Part shown: positions 8,628 to 18,398 of the stretch, piece by piece
Layout: the number at the start of each line of letters is the position of its first letter
Numbering within the stretch: position 1 is the stretch's first letter
Assembly (NCBI GenBank): GCA_030693575.1
Contig: JAUYAG010000186.1
Span: 1-41,723 of the forward strand
Source: Brevundimonas sp.
GTDB taxonomy: Bacteria > Pseudomonadota > Alphaproteobacteria > Caulobacterales > Caulobacteraceae
Direction of reading: 5' to 3'
Length of the DNA: 41,723 nucleotides
The notes under the pieces: generated by a model
What the model was told of the DNA's origin: nothing
Databases searched by the model: none
What the model saw: the letters and a program-made list of their open reading frames with translations, nothing else
Made by a program: the position numbers and the translations under genes

Positions 8628-11146
8628 TCGACACGCGCGCGCTGATCGAGCAGCTGGGCGGAGACGCGACCCTCGACGCCGCGGCGGAAGCCGTGCTGGG
8701 GCGGCTCCGGACCGAGGGCGATCTCGGAGCCCTGATCCACGGCGCGGATCAGGATCGCCTGCAGGCCGCGGTGCGGGACAGTCTGAGTGGTCTGGCCCGG
8801 AAGGCGACGGCGGGCGACGCCTTCAGCCGCGCCCTGTCGGACCTTGCGGGCCAACCGCTCACGGCCACGATGACCCAGGCTGCCTTCGAGACTGTCGCCG
8901 GTGCCTTGCGCGAGCTGGATGTGGAGAGCGCCGCCATTGACCGCCTGGGCGCGCTGATCCTGGCTGTGCCCCAACCGGAACCTGTCGCCCAAGCGGCCGA
9001 GACGCCTGCGGCGGAGGTGCGGGCGCCGGTCGCGCGACCGGCGCCGCCGGCGACCTCCGCCGCGCGGACCGAGGTCGAAGCGTCCGCGACCGGACAGACC
9101 ATCCGGGTCAGCGTCGATGCCCTTGAGCATCTGATGACCGTGGTCAGCGAACTCGTTCTGATCCGCAACCAGCTGATCCAGACCCTGCGTCTGGAGCCCG
9201 AAAGCCCCTTCGCCGCCCCCCTGAACCGGCTCAATCAGGTGACCAGCGAGCTGCAGGAAGGCGTGATGACCACGCGGATGCAGCCCATCAGCGGGGCCTG
9301 GGCCAAGCTGCCGCGTCTGGTGCGCGATCTGGCGCAGGACCTGGGCAAGAGTATTGAACTGGTGATGCTGGGCCAGGACACCGAGCTCGACCGCCAGGTG
9401 CTGGAGCTGATCAAGGATCCGCTGACCCACATGATCCGCAACGCTGCGGATCATGGCCTTGAGGCTCCCGAGGAACGCCGGGCCGCCGGCAAGGTCGAAA
9501 CCGGCCGCATCACCCTGCAGGCCCGCCACGAGGGCGGGGCGATCGTCATCGAGGTTTCGGATGACGGACGGGGCCTGCCGGCTGACAGGCTGCGGGCCAA
9601 GGCCCTGGCCTCGGGAATCGTCAGCCCGGCACAAGCCGAGCAGATGACCGACGTCGAGGCACGACAGCTGATCTTTCTTCCCGGTCTCTCGACCGCCTCC
9701 GAGGTCACCTCGGTCTCGGGGCGAGGCGTCGGCATGGACGTCGTCCGGACCAATATCGAGAAGATCGGCGGGGCCATCGAACTGGCCTCGGTCGAGGGCG
9801 GCGGCACCTGTTTCACCATCCGCATCCCCCTGACCCTGACCATCGTCTCGGCCTTGATCGTCGAGTGCTGCGGCGAGCGGTTCGCCATGCCGCAGTCCAG
9901 CCTGGTCGAACTGGTCAGCGCCAGCGACGGGTCCGGACGGACCATCGAATACATCGACGGGGTGGCGGTGCTGCGCCTGCGTGACCGACTGTTGCCACTG
10001 ATTTCGCTCCAGACCCTGCTCCAGCTGGAACCGGTCGGGGATCCGCCGCCGGAGACCTGCATCATCGTGGCGCGGGTCGGTGCCTTCACCTTTGGCGTCA
10101 TCGTCGACCGGGTGTTCGACACCGAGGAGATCGTGGTCAAGCCGGTCGCCTCCGTGCTGCGCCACCTCAAACTCTATTCGGGGGCCACCATCCTCGGCGA
10201 CGGATCGGTCATCCTGATCCTCGATCTCAAGGGGGTTTCGGTCGAGAGCGGTGCCGGCCAGGTCGCCGGCAGCTCCCAGGAGGAGGTCGATGCTACGGCC
10301 AAGGCGGAGACCTTGTCCGCGATCCTCGTGTTCCGCGCCGCCAACGACAGTCTGAAGGCGGCGCCCCTCGCCAATGTTGCTCGCATTGAGGAACTCTCGG
10401 CCGAACAGATCGAGTGGATCGACGGCCGGTCCGTGATCCAGTACCGCGGCAAGTTGATGCCCATCATCGGTTCGGACGCCGGTCCCGCGACGGGGTGGGA
10501 GGGTGGCGAGCGCAGGCCGCTTCTGGTGTTCGCCCGCGACGACCGCACCGTCGGCCTGCTGGTCAATGAGATTGTCGATATCGTCGAGAGCGCCGTGACC
10601 ACCGACATGCCTGGTGCTGGCGCCGGGGCCTTGGGCGGACTCATCATCGGCGGCGTGGCCACCGAACTGATCGATGTGGGATACTACTGGCGTCAGGCCC
10701 TGCAGGAAGGCGAAGAGGTCGCCCCCGCAACCGCCGCGGCGTCACCGATCACGGCGTCCCCCGCCGGCGGCCGGGTTGTCGGCGCCGGTGCCGGCAACAG
10801 CCGACGCCTGCTGCTGGTGGATCAGAGTCCGTTCTCCCAGCTGCTGCTCCAGCCGCTGCTGGCCCAGGCCGGCTATGAGGTGACGGTGGCGGTCGACCCG
10901 GCCGCGGCCCTCAGCCTTTACGACGCGGGCGAGCATTTCCATCTGATCATGGCCGACACGTCCGACCCCGCCGAAGCGCGGGACTTCGCGGCCGCCTTCG
11001 GCCGCGCCGCGAGCTGGCACAAGACGCCGCTTCTGAGTCTCGCGGTCCATGGTGCGCCGGCCCAGGCCGCGAGCGGCGGACTCGACCGGAAGACCCTTCT
11101 GGATGCGGTCTCCGACGCCCTGGCCGAGATGGAGCAGGCGGCATGA
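8615..11146 (+). CDS. cheA: CheA-like histidine kinase without HPt: N-terminal globin-like domain, P3, HATPase, two CheW-like domains, C-terminal degenerate REC
   Basis: P4 motifs [45 protein letters not shown]; CheW-like regions; RLLLVDQSP...[12 protein letters not shown] start at 8615, frame open back to 8594. Confidence 0.9.
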   Translation: MTAAIDTRALIEQLGGDATLDAAAEAVLGRLRTEGDLGALIHGADQDRLQAAVRDSLSGLARKATAGDAFSRALSDLAGQPLTATMTQAAFETVAGALRELDVESAAIDRLGALILAVPQPEPVAQAAETPAAEVRAPVARPAPPATSAARTEVEASATGQTIRVSVDALEHLMTVVSELVLIRNQLIQTLRLEPESPFAAPLNRLNQVTSELQEGVMTTRMQPISGAWAKLPRLVRDLAQDLGKSIELVMLGQDTELDRQVLELIKDPLTHMIRNAADHGLEAPEERRAAGKVETGRITLQARHEGGAIVIEVSDDGRGLPADRLRAKALASGIVSPAQAEQMTDVEARQLIFLPGLSTASEVTSVSGRGVGMDVVRTNIEKIGGAIELASVEGGGTCFTIRIPLTLTIVSALIVECCGERFAMPQSSLVELVSASDGSGRTIEYIDGVAVLRLRDRLLPLISLQTLLQLEPVGDPPPETCIIVARVGAFTFGVIVDRVFDTEEIVVKPVASVLRHLKLYSGATILGDGSVILILDLKGVSVESGAGQVAGSSQEEVDATAKAETLSAILVFRAANDSLKAAPLANVARIEELSAEQIEWIDGRSVIQYRGKLMPIIGSDAGPATGWEGGERRPLLVFARDDRTVGLLVNEIVDIVESAVTTDMPGAGAGALGGLIIGGVATELIDVGYYWRQALQEGEEVAPATAAASPITASPAGGRVVGAGAGNSRRLLLVDQSPFSQLLLQPLLAQAGYEVTVAVDPAAALSLYDAGEHFHLIMADTSDPAEARDFAAAFGRAASWHKTPLLSLAVHGAPAQAASGGLDRKTLLDAVSDALAEMEQAA
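8642..8968 (+). other. Putative truncated-hemoglobin-like (non-heme) domain encoded at the CheA N-terminus
   Basis: [49 protein letters not shown]...[30 protein letters not shown] follows the spacing of the bacterial globin pattern LGG..al...v..fy.rv..d..L..ff.gvd..rl...q..fl...lt...F..v...l...L...gv....i..i. His/Tyr heme positions not conserved. Confidence 0.55.
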
Positions 11147-11625
11147 CGGTGCGAACGAAAAGCGTCCTGATCGCCACCGAGTCCACGGCGGGCCTGGTCT
11201 CGGTCAAGGTCGGCAGCCAGACCTTCGGCGTACCGGTCCTGTGCGTTCAGGACGTGATCGCGGAGACCGTGATCAACCGGGTGCCGCTGAGCCCGCCCGA
11301 GGTCGCCGGGTCGCTCAACCTGCGTGGGCGCATCGTCACGGCGATCGACATGCGTTGCCGCCTGCGGATGCCGGCACGGGCACCCGACGACCACTTCATG
11401 AATGTCATCGTCGAGCACAACGGCGAACTCTACGCCCTGCTGGTCGACGACGTCGGCGATGTCCTCTGGCTGGAGCCCTCGGAATACGAGACCGGCCCCG
11501 TCACCCTGTCGCCGCACTGGCGGTCGGTGTGCAGTGGACTCTACCGGTTGGACGACGAACTGCTTCTGGTTCTCAATATCGAGCAAGTTCTCACCCTGGC
11601 TGGAGCAGCAAGCCTGGCCGCCTGA
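11143..11625 (+). CDS. cheW: Chemotaxis coupling protein CheW
   Basis: CheW fold pattern: [21 protein letters not shown]...[28 protein letters not shown]...[13 protein letters not shown]; overlaps the cheA stop (ATGA). Confidence 0.92.
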   Translation: MTVRTKSVLIATESTAGLVSVKVGSQTFGVPVLCVQDVIAETVINRVPLSPPEVAGSLNLRGRIVTAIDMRCRLRMPARAPDDHFMNVIVEHNGELYALLVDDVGDVLWLEPSEYETGPVTLSPHWRSVCSGLYRLDDELLLVLNIEQVLTLAGAASLAA

Positions 11626-11684
11626 TTCATCTAGTCACCAGCATCGCTCCCGACTTCTTCGTCGGGCATCACAAAGGACACGAC

Positions 11685-13658
11685 ATGCCGACCGCCGCCA
11701 ACACCGCCTTGAAGGTCGACGAGACCGAAGACTTTGAAGCGCTCCTGGAAGATTTCCGGGGTCAGATCGACGCCATTCGCAAGTCTCAGGCGGTCATCGA
11801 GTTCGGCCTCGACGGGATCATTCTGGACGCCAATGACAATTTCCTGAACACGCTGGGCTATACGCTCGGCGAGGTCCGGGGTCAGCATCACAGCATGTTT
11901 GTTGATCCGATGGAGCGGCAGTCGCTGGAATACAGGGGGTTCTGGGAGCGTCTGGGCCGGGGCGAATCCGACGCAGGCCAGTACAGGCGGATCGGCAAGG
12001 GCGGTCGCGAAGTCTGGATCCAGGCCAGCTACAATCCGGTCCTGGACGCCGGCGGCAGACCGACGAAGGTGGTGAAATACGCCACCGATATCACAGGCGC
12101 GATGAATGAGCGGCGGGAGGGCCTCAAGGTCCAGCGCGCCGTCGATAACCTGACCAGCGCCGTCATGATGGTGGATCGTGATCTGAACATTACCTACGTC
12201 AACGCCAGCACCACCAAGCTCCTGAAGGGGATCGCCCCGGCGATCCGGAGCCTCTGGGCTGATTTCGACCCGGACCGGATCATCGGCGTCAGCATCGACA
12301 AATTCCACAAGGATCCGTCCCATCAGCGCCGCCTGCTCGCTGACCCTTCCCGGATGCCCTACAAGACCGACATCACCATCGCCGACCTCAAGATTCACCT
12401 TTGCGTCAATGCCACCTTCAATGAGGCCGGCGAACACGTCGGCAACTCCCTGGAATGGGCCAACGTCACGGAGGTCCGGGCAGCCGAAGCCCTGAACACG
12501 GATCTGGCGAACCAGATGGCGGCGATCAGCAAGGCCCAGGCCGTGATCGAGTTCGGCCTGGACGGCAGGATCGTCACCGCCAACGCCAATTTCCTGAGCA
12601 CGCTCGGCTATTCACTCGAGGAAATCCGCGGGCAGCACCACAGCATGTTCCTGGCGCCGGAGGAGCGAAATACTCCTGAGTACCGCGCCTTCTGGGAAAA
12701 ACTGAATCGGGGCGAGCACGATTCCGCCCAGTACAAGCGGATCGCCAAGGACGGATCCGAGGTGTGGATCCAGGCCAGCTACAATCCGATCTGCGACGCC
12801 AGCGGCAAGCCGATGAAGGTGATGAAATACGCATCCGACATCACCGCCCAGCGCAAGGTGGCCGAGCGGGTCAAGGAGATCTCCAACATCGTCTCCTCGG
12901 CCTCGTCCGAAATGCGGGCGACCGCCGAGGCGATGGCGCGGACGGCGTCCGAGGCTACCGTCCAGGCCGGTGCCGTGGCCAATGCCGCCCAGGTCGCGTC
13001 CAGCAATGTGCAGACGGTGTCGGCGGCCGGGGAGGAGCTCTCGGCCTCCATCTCCGAGATCGCGCGGCAGGTGGCGGAATCCACCAATATCACCCAGCGG
13101 GCCGTGTCCGAGACCGACACGACCAAGGCCGCCATCCAGACCCTGGCCGTCGCGGCGCAGAAGATCGGCAATGTCGTCACCCTGATCAACAACATCGCCG
13201 GTCAGACCAAGCTGCTGGCCCTGAACGCCACGATCGAGGCGGCCCGGGCCGGAGACGCCGGCAAGGGCTTCGCGGTGGTGGCGTCCGAGGTGAAGAGCCT
13301 GAGCGACCAGACCGCCAAGGCCACGCACGAGATCTCTTCCGAGGTCTCGGCCATGCAGGCGGCGACCTCGACCTCGGTGTCGGCCATCCAGGGGATCGCC
13401 GACACCATCGGCAAGGTGGCCGAGATCGCGGCCGCCATCGCCAGCGCCGTGGAGGAGCAGTCCGCCGCCACCGGCGAGATCTCGGCCAATGTCACCGAGG
13501 CCGCGGCCAGCACCCAGGAGGTCTCGGCCAATATCCAGGGGCTCAACGAAGGGGTGGCCCAGACAGGGGCCGCCTCGGCCCAGCTGCTGCAGGCCTCGGG
13601 CGAGCTGGCCCACCAGGCCGAAGCGCTCAGCAACGAGATGGAGAGCTTGCTCGGCTAG
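11685..13658 (+). CDS. Soluble methyl-accepting chemotaxis protein with three PAS domains
   Basis: PAS repeats ([76 protein letters not shown]) plus a diverged middle PAS; MCP hairpin [47 protein letters not shown]; no TM segment. ATG at 11685. Confidence 0.93.
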   Translation: MPTAANTALKVDETEDFEALLEDFRGQIDAIRKSQAVIEFGLDGIILDANDNFLNTLGYTLGEVRGQHHSMFVDPMERQSLEYRGFWERLGRGESDAGQYRRIGKGGREVWIQASYNPVLDAGGRPTKVVKYATDITGAMNERREGLKVQRAVDNLTSAVMMVDRDLNITYVNASTTKLLKGIAPAIRSLWADFDPDRIIGVSIDKFHKDPSHQRRLLADPSRMPYKTDITIADLKIHLCVNATFNEAGEHVGNSLEWANVTEVRAAEALNTDLANQMAAISKAQAVIEFGLDGRIVTANANFLSTLGYSLEEIRGQHHSMFLAPEERNTPEYRAFWEKLNRGEHDSAQYKRIAKDGSEVWIQASYNPICDASGKPMKVMKYASDITAQRKVAERVKEISNIVSSASSEMRATAEAMARTASEATVQAGAVANAAQVASSNVQTVSAAGEELSASISEIARQVAESTNITQRAVSETDTTKAAIQTLAVAAQKIGNVVTLINNIAGQTKLLALNATIEAARAGDAGKGFAVVASEVKSLSDQTAKATHEISSEVSAMQAATSTSVSAIQGIADTIGKVAEIAAAIASAVEEQSAATGEISANVTEAAASTQEVSANIQGLNEGVAQTGAASAQLLQASGELAHQAEALSNEMESLLG

Positions 13659-13687
13659 GGGCGAGGTCCGGCTCAACGCCGCGACAG

Positions 13688-13717
13688 ACGGCCCCGTGGC
13701 TTGTCCCACGGGGCCGT
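13688..13717 (+). terminator. Rho-independent-like terminator downstream of MCP
   Basis: Perfect 12-bp inverted repeat ACGGCCCCGTGG-CTTGTC-CCACGGGGCCGT followed by TCTGCTT. Confidence 0.7.
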
Positions 13718-14003
13718 TCTGCTTCCGGAAGACGGTCAAACGGCCGGGGCCTCGCGCCAGTCGACAATCCGGTTGACGGGTTCTGAGGGCGAGCCCGACT
13801 GCCGGGCGCAAACTTCCTAATTCCATGGGCAAAATACCTCCCGTCCAAGCGATTGACCTGCGAGGGATGGTATTGAGCGACCAGGTTTCAGGGGGGGCGG
13901 GCGCGCCTGGATCGGGCTCCGATTCGCGTCGCAGAGGCCCATTTGCAGAGGTCGCAAATCGCTTCATCAGTCAGGGGAAAACCAGTCGTGGGCGGATGTC
14001 AGG

Positions 14004-16031
14004 ATGGATAGAGCCGAGTCTGAAGAACCGCTTCCTCACGCGAATTCTCCCGTGTCTGCAGGTGGGAGCGCGGGCGTTCCGGTCGGGCAGGAAGAACTCA
14101 TCTGGCGGCTGAATAAGGCCCAGACCCTGGCGCATATGGGCAGCTGGGAATGGAACATCCAGACCGACGCACTGTTCTGGTCCGATGAGATCTACAGCCT
14201 GTTCGGCCTGCCGATCGAGGGCTTCGAGGCCAGCTATCCCGCCTTTCTCGAACGGATCCACCCGGAGGACCGCGCGCTTGTGGAGGAGGCCGTCAGGCGG
14301 GCCGTCGAGGACGGCGCCGACTATGCGGTCGACCACCGGATTGTGAGGCCGGACGGCGAAGTCCGCTTTGTTCACGAGTCCGGCGAGGTCGATCGCGACC
14401 CGGCGGGCGTTCCGCTGCGCATGCGGGGCATTGTCCAGGACATCACCCGGCAGAGGGCCGTCGAGCGATCCGCCAAACGCAGTCGGGACATGCTCTCGGG
14501 GATGTTGAGGATCTCGCCCGAAGCCATCATCGTGGCCAACGGTGAGGGACGGGTCGTCGTCTTCAGCGCGGGGGCCGAGGTCGTGTTCGGCTATGCCGCT
14601 CACGAGGTCGTCGGGGAGTCTGTCGAACGTCTCATGCCCGAGCGTTTTCGCGCCAACCACGGGCAACACGTCGCGCGGTTTGCCGCGGGACCGAACGACA
14701 GCCTGCAGATGGCCCAACGCACCCCTGTCCGGGGCCTGAGGAAGGACGGCCAGGAAATTCCGGTCGAGGCCTCGCTGGCCCGTATCGTGGCCGGTGGGGA
14801 GGTCCTCTTCACGATCATCGTGCGGGATCTGACCCAGCGATACGAAACGGAAGCCCTTCTGGTCGAGGCCAAGGAACATGCCGAACAGGCCAGCCGGGCC
14901 AAGTCGGTCTTTCTAGCCAATATGAGCCACGAACTCCGGACGCCGCTCAACGGTATTCTCGGCGTGGCTGAGGCCCTGGCCAGGTCGGCCACCGATCCCG
15001 CGCAGAAGGAGATGGTGGATCTTATCGTGACCTCGGCGGGTGCCCTTGAAGCCCTGCTGACGGATATTCTCGATCTCGCCCGGATCGAGGCGGGGCGCAT
15101 GGTTGTCGAGACCGAGCCCTTTGATCTTATCGCCAAGGTCAAAAATGTCGCGGCCCTCTTCGGGGCGAGTGCGGAGAGCAAGGGCTTGTCGTTCACCCTG
15201 GACCTGCCGGAGACCGCGTCGCTGGTCCTCGCGGGCGACCGCAAGCGCCTGCGGCAGATCCTCAACAATCTGCTCAGCAACGCGATCAAATTCACCGAGA
15301 CCGGCGGCGTAAGACTGGCCGTGGAGACGGAGTGCAGCAGCGGCGCCTGCCGGGTCCGGATCTCCGTCCAGGACAGCGGCATCGGCTTTGACGAAGAGAC
15401 CCGGTTGCGGCTGTTTCAGCCCTTCGTACAATCGGACAGTTCAATCACCCGTCGCTTTGGCGGCACCGGCCTGGGTCTGTCGATCTGCCGGAACCTGGCC
15501 GAACTCATGGGCGGGACGATCGAGGCCCGGTCGGTCCCTGGCCGAGGCTCAACCTTCACCTTCGAGGTCACGCTGGCGCAGGCCACGCTCGAGCCGGTCG
15601 AGGAGGCCGCGCCGGCCGCGTGGACCGCGCAGCCGCTTCGCGTCCTCCTGGCCGAGGATCATCCGGTGAACCGGCGCGTCGTGGAGCTCATCCTGGAGCC
15701 CATGGGGATCGAAGTCCGCTCGGTGGAGAACGGCGAACTGGCGGTCGCCGAGGCGTCGGCCGGATCGTTCGACCTTGTCCTGATGGACATGCAGATGCCC
15801 GTGATGGACGGCCTGGAAGCGGTCCGGCGGATCCGGGGCAGGGAACGTGAATGCGGCCTGCCGCCCGTGCCAATCTGCATGCTCACCGCCAACGCGCTGC
15901 CCCATTTCCAGACCGTGGCCCTCGAAGCCGGCGCTGACGGATTCCTGACCAAGCCCATCAGCGCCAAGGTGCTGATCCAGAAGATCGCTCACCTCACCTC
16001 GCCCGCCGACGTCCAGACTGCGGCCATGTGA
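14004..16031 (+). CDS. PAS-PAS hybrid sensor histidine kinase/response regulator
   Basis: PAS (MGSWEWNIQTDALFWSDEIYSLFGL; SPEAIIVANGEGRVVVFSAGAEVVFGY), HisKA SVFLANMSHELRTPLNGILG, HATPase GGTGLGLSICRNLAELMGG, REC VLLAEDHPVNRRV...LVLMDMQMPVMDG. Confidence 0.93.
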   Translation: MDRAESEEPLPHANSPVSAGGSAGVPVGQEELIWRLNKAQTLAHMGSWEWNIQTDALFWSDEIYSLFGLPIEGFEASYPAFLERIHPEDRALVEEAVRRAVEDGADYAVDHRIVRPDGEVRFVHESGEVDRDPAGVPLRMRGIVQDITRQRAVERSAKRSRDMLSGMLRISPEAIIVANGEGRVVVFSAGAEVVFGYAAHEVVGESVERLMPERFRANHGQHVARFAAGPNDSLQMAQRTPVRGLRKDGQEIPVEASLARIVAGGEVLFTIIVRDLTQRYETEALLVEAKEHAEQASRAKSVFLANMSHELRTPLNGILGVAEALARSATDPAQKEMVDLIVTSAGALEALLTDILDLARIEAGRMVVETEPFDLIAKVKNVAALFGASAESKGLSFTLDLPETASLVLAGDRKRLRQILNNLLSNAIKFTETGGVRLAVETECSSGACRVRISVQDSGIGFDEETRLRLFQPFVQSDSSITRRFGGTGLGLSICRNLAELMGGTIEARSVPGRGSTFTFEVTLAQATLEPVEEAAPAAWTAQPLRVLLAEDHPVNRRVVELILEPMGIEVRSVENGELAVAEASAGSFDLVLMDMQMPVMDGLEAVRRIRGRERECGLPPVPICMLTANALPHFQTVALEAGADGFLTKPISAKVLIQKIAHLTSPADVQTAAM

Positions 16032-16069
16032 CCGTCCAGGCGATCCGCCGCCAGTGTCTGGATCGCCCG

Positions 16070-16092
16070 GGCCCGTGGCTTGTCCACGGGCC
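16070..16092. terminator. Hairpin terminator between convergent hybrid kinase and cheR
   Basis: Perfect 9-bp inverted repeat GGCCCGTGG-CTTGT-CCACGGGCC. Confidence 0.6.
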
Positions 16093-16135
16093 GGTTCTGC
16101 GTCGGTGAGACGGCGGTCGTCGGTCCGGCCTGGCC

Positions 16136-16969
16136 TCAGGCGGAGCGCGCCAGCGGCGGCGCCGACCGGCGATACAGGCCGCGCATCCCGACGGCAGGTT
16201 CGATGGTCTGGCTCAGCCCCATGACGGTCTCGGCGCTGCCCAGGAACAGCGAACCGTCGAGGGCCATGGCCTGACTGAGTTGTTCGAGGATCTGGCGTTT
16301 GTGGTCGACGTCGAAATAGATCAGCACATTGCGACAGAAGATCACGTCCAGAACCCCCATCCCGGCGGTTCCCTTCAACAGGTTATGCGGCCGGAACCGC
16401 ACCATCTGCTGCAGCACCGGCGACACCTGCCAGGCGTCGCCGTGCGGCTTGAACCAGCGCGCCAGACGTTCGGGCGACAGACCGCGCCGGACCTCGAAAT
16501 CATTGTAGACGCCAGCCCGCGCCTTCTGCAGCACCGGCTCCGACATGTCGGTGGCGATGATCTCGATCCGCCAGCCCGCCAGCCTCGCCCCCATCTCCTG
16601 CAGGATCATGGCGATCGAATAGGGCTCCTGGCCGCTGGAGCAGGCGGCGCACCATATCCGCAGGCTGCGCGTGGCCTGTCGCGCCGCGATCAGTGACGGC
16701 AGAACCTCCGTGGCCAGCTGTTCGAACGGCGCGCCGTCGCGGAAGAAATAGGACTCATGGGTCGCCATGGCGTCGATGCAGCGCTGCACCAGGGCCTCCG
16801 GGGCACCGGCTCTCAGTCGGGCCAGCAGTTCGGGGACGCCCGCCAGTTTCTCGGCCCGCGCCACCGGCTCCAGCCGACCGGAGACCAGATAGGACTTGGC
16901 CGGCGTCAGGACGAGGCCTGACCGCTCCCGTGCAAGGCGGCAGAAATGATCATAGTCCGGACCGGTCAT
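16136..16969 (-). CDS. cheR: Chemotaxis protein methyltransferase CheR
   Basis: THESYFFRDGAPFEQL, RIWCAACSSGQEPYSIAMIL, IIATDMSEPVLQKARAGVYNDFEVRRGL, DVIFCRNVLIYFD. ATG at 16969. Confidence 0.95.
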   Translation of the reverse strand: MTGPDYDHFCRLARERSGLVLTPAKSYLVSGRLEPVARAEKLAGVPELLARLRAGAPEALVQRCIDAMATHESYFFRDGAPFEQLATEVLPSLIAARQATRSLRIWCAACSSGQEPYSIAMILQEMGARLAGWRIEIIATDMSEPVLQKARAGVYNDFEVRRGLSPERLARWFKPHGDAWQVSPVLQQMVRFRPHNLLKGTAGMGVLDVIFCRNVLIYFDVDHKRQILEQLSQAMALDGSLFLGSAETVMGLSQTIEPAVGMRGLYRRSAPPLARSA

Positions 16970-18063
16970 GCGGTGGCTCCAGTAGCGCGTCGGAGCCAGG
17001 GTCCGATCTCGTTCAAGGGAAGAATGCTTTCGGCGAGTCCGGTCGCGGCGGCGGCCCCGGGCATGCCCCATACGACGCTGGAGGCCTCGTCCTGGACGAT
17101 GAACCGGCCGCCGGCCCGGGCCACCGCCTCGCAGCCCTTGGCCCCGTCGGATCCCATGCCGGTCAGCACGGTGGCCAGCAGGCCGGTCCCGAACACATGG
17201 GCGGCGGTGCGCAGCATCGGATCGACGGCCGGGCGGCAGAAACTCTCGGGCGGCTCCTGGTTGAGCCGCAGCACCGGCAGCGCCCCCTGACGGTCGACCA
17301 CCATATGCCAGCCGCCGGGGGCGACATAGCAGCGCCCGCCCAGAATGGGCTCGCCGTCCTTCGCCTCGGCGCACGGCCGGTCGCCGGCACGGGTCAGCTG
17401 TTCGGCCAGCAGGGCGGTGAAGGTCGCGGGCATGTGCTGGGTCAGCAGGATCGGCTGGGATACCGCGCCGCGGAGGGATTCGAACAGGGTCAGCAGCGCC
17501 GGGGGGCCGCCGGTCGAGGCGCCGATGGCGAGGACCGTCGTCTTGCCCCGGACCGGGCGCGGGGGCGTCGCTGCCGACGGCGGCGAGACGGGCTGGGCCG
17601 GGGCTACGGGCCTCGACGCCGCCGCCCGGCCACGGCCGAACGCCTTGATCTTGGAGATCAGTTCCCGCTTGAATTCCTCGGCCCCGGCCAGGCCGCCTTC
17701 CGGCTTGGCGACATAGTCCGACGCCCCCAGATTCAGGGCCTTGAAGCTGATCTCGGCATTCCGGCGGGTCAGGGTCGAGGCCATGATCACGCGTACCCCG
17801 GGATGCCGGATCATGATCTCTTTCAGCGCGGTCAAACCGTCCATGACCGGCATCTCGATATCCAGCACGACGATGTCGATCTCGTTCCTCGCCAGCTGGG
17901 CCAGGGCCAGCTCGCCGTGGGCGGCCGTGGCGACCACGGTGATTTCGGGATCGGTTTCGAGCTGCCGCGAGATCAGACCCCGTACGACGGCGGAATCGTC
18001 GACCACCAGAACCCGGATCGGGGCAGGCTCCAGACGGGCGGCGGACGCGGTGATCATCGGCAC
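16966..18063 (-). CDS. cheB: Protein-glutamate methylesterase CheB
   Basis: REC VLVVDDSAVVRGLISRQL...IVVLDIEMPVMDG plus methylesterase IGASTGGPPALLTLFESL, LLTQHMP, VLTGMGSDGAKG. 4-nt overlap with cheR. Confidence 0.96.
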   Translation of the reverse strand: MPMITASAARLEPAPIRVLVVDDSAVVRGLISRQLETDPEITVVATAAHGELALAQLARNEIDIVVLDIEMPVMDGLTALKEIMIRHPGVRVIMASTLTRRNAEISFKALNLGASDYVAKPEGGLAGAEEFKRELISKIKAFGRGRAAASRPVAPAQPVSPPSAATPPRPVRGKTTVLAIGASTGGPPALLTLFESLRGAVSQPILLTQHMPATFTALLAEQLTRAGDRPCAEAKDGEPILGGRCYVAPGGWHMVVDRQGALPVLRLNQEPPESFCRPAVDPMLRTAAHVFGTGLLATVLTGMGSDGAKGCEAVARAGGRFIVQDEASSVVWGMPGAAAATGLAESILPLNEIGPWLRRATGATA

Positions 18064-18322
18064 AGAAATCTCTCATGGTCGGGTGTGGTCGCTGCACGGC
18101 GACCGGAGTCCGCGCGTTCGCGCCGAATCCGGTCAGGGAATTACAGCGGCCAGTCGTCGAGCGAGGGTTATCTGTTCATGGCTCCATTAAGATCGAGCAA
18201 ACAGCTTTCATGACGACAAGTCGTCGCACCGCGAAGCTTCAACCTACACGGACGCGAACAAATTATACCTCACGTATCGTCGAATATACTTCGAGGGCGT
18301 GTCCGGCGGCACCACCCTCGAG

Positions 18323-18348
18323 CGAGCGACTTGCCTCTTTGTCGCTCG
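18323..18348. promoter_or_regulatory. Perfect inverted repeat upstream of the fixL-like gene
   Basis: CGAGCGAC-TTGCCTCTTT-GTCGCTCG, about 50 bp before ATG 18399. Confidence 0.4.
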
Positions 18349-18398
18349 ATGAATTACCGTGTTTTTTGGGTAGGAATCAAATAGCTGTGCCGGGGACC

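Noticed and set aside
8525-10165. 546-aa minus-strand ORF opposite cheA
   Set aside because: Shadow ORF of the cheA coding strand with no recognisable domain; other long antisense ORFs (22680-24521, 37945-39639, 12612-13967, 30333-31067) rejected for the same reason.
11049-11700. Extended N-terminus of the 869-aa MCP ORF
   Set aside because: The upstream part overlaps cheW out of frame and looks like shadow sequence; ATG 11685 starts a sensible MCP.
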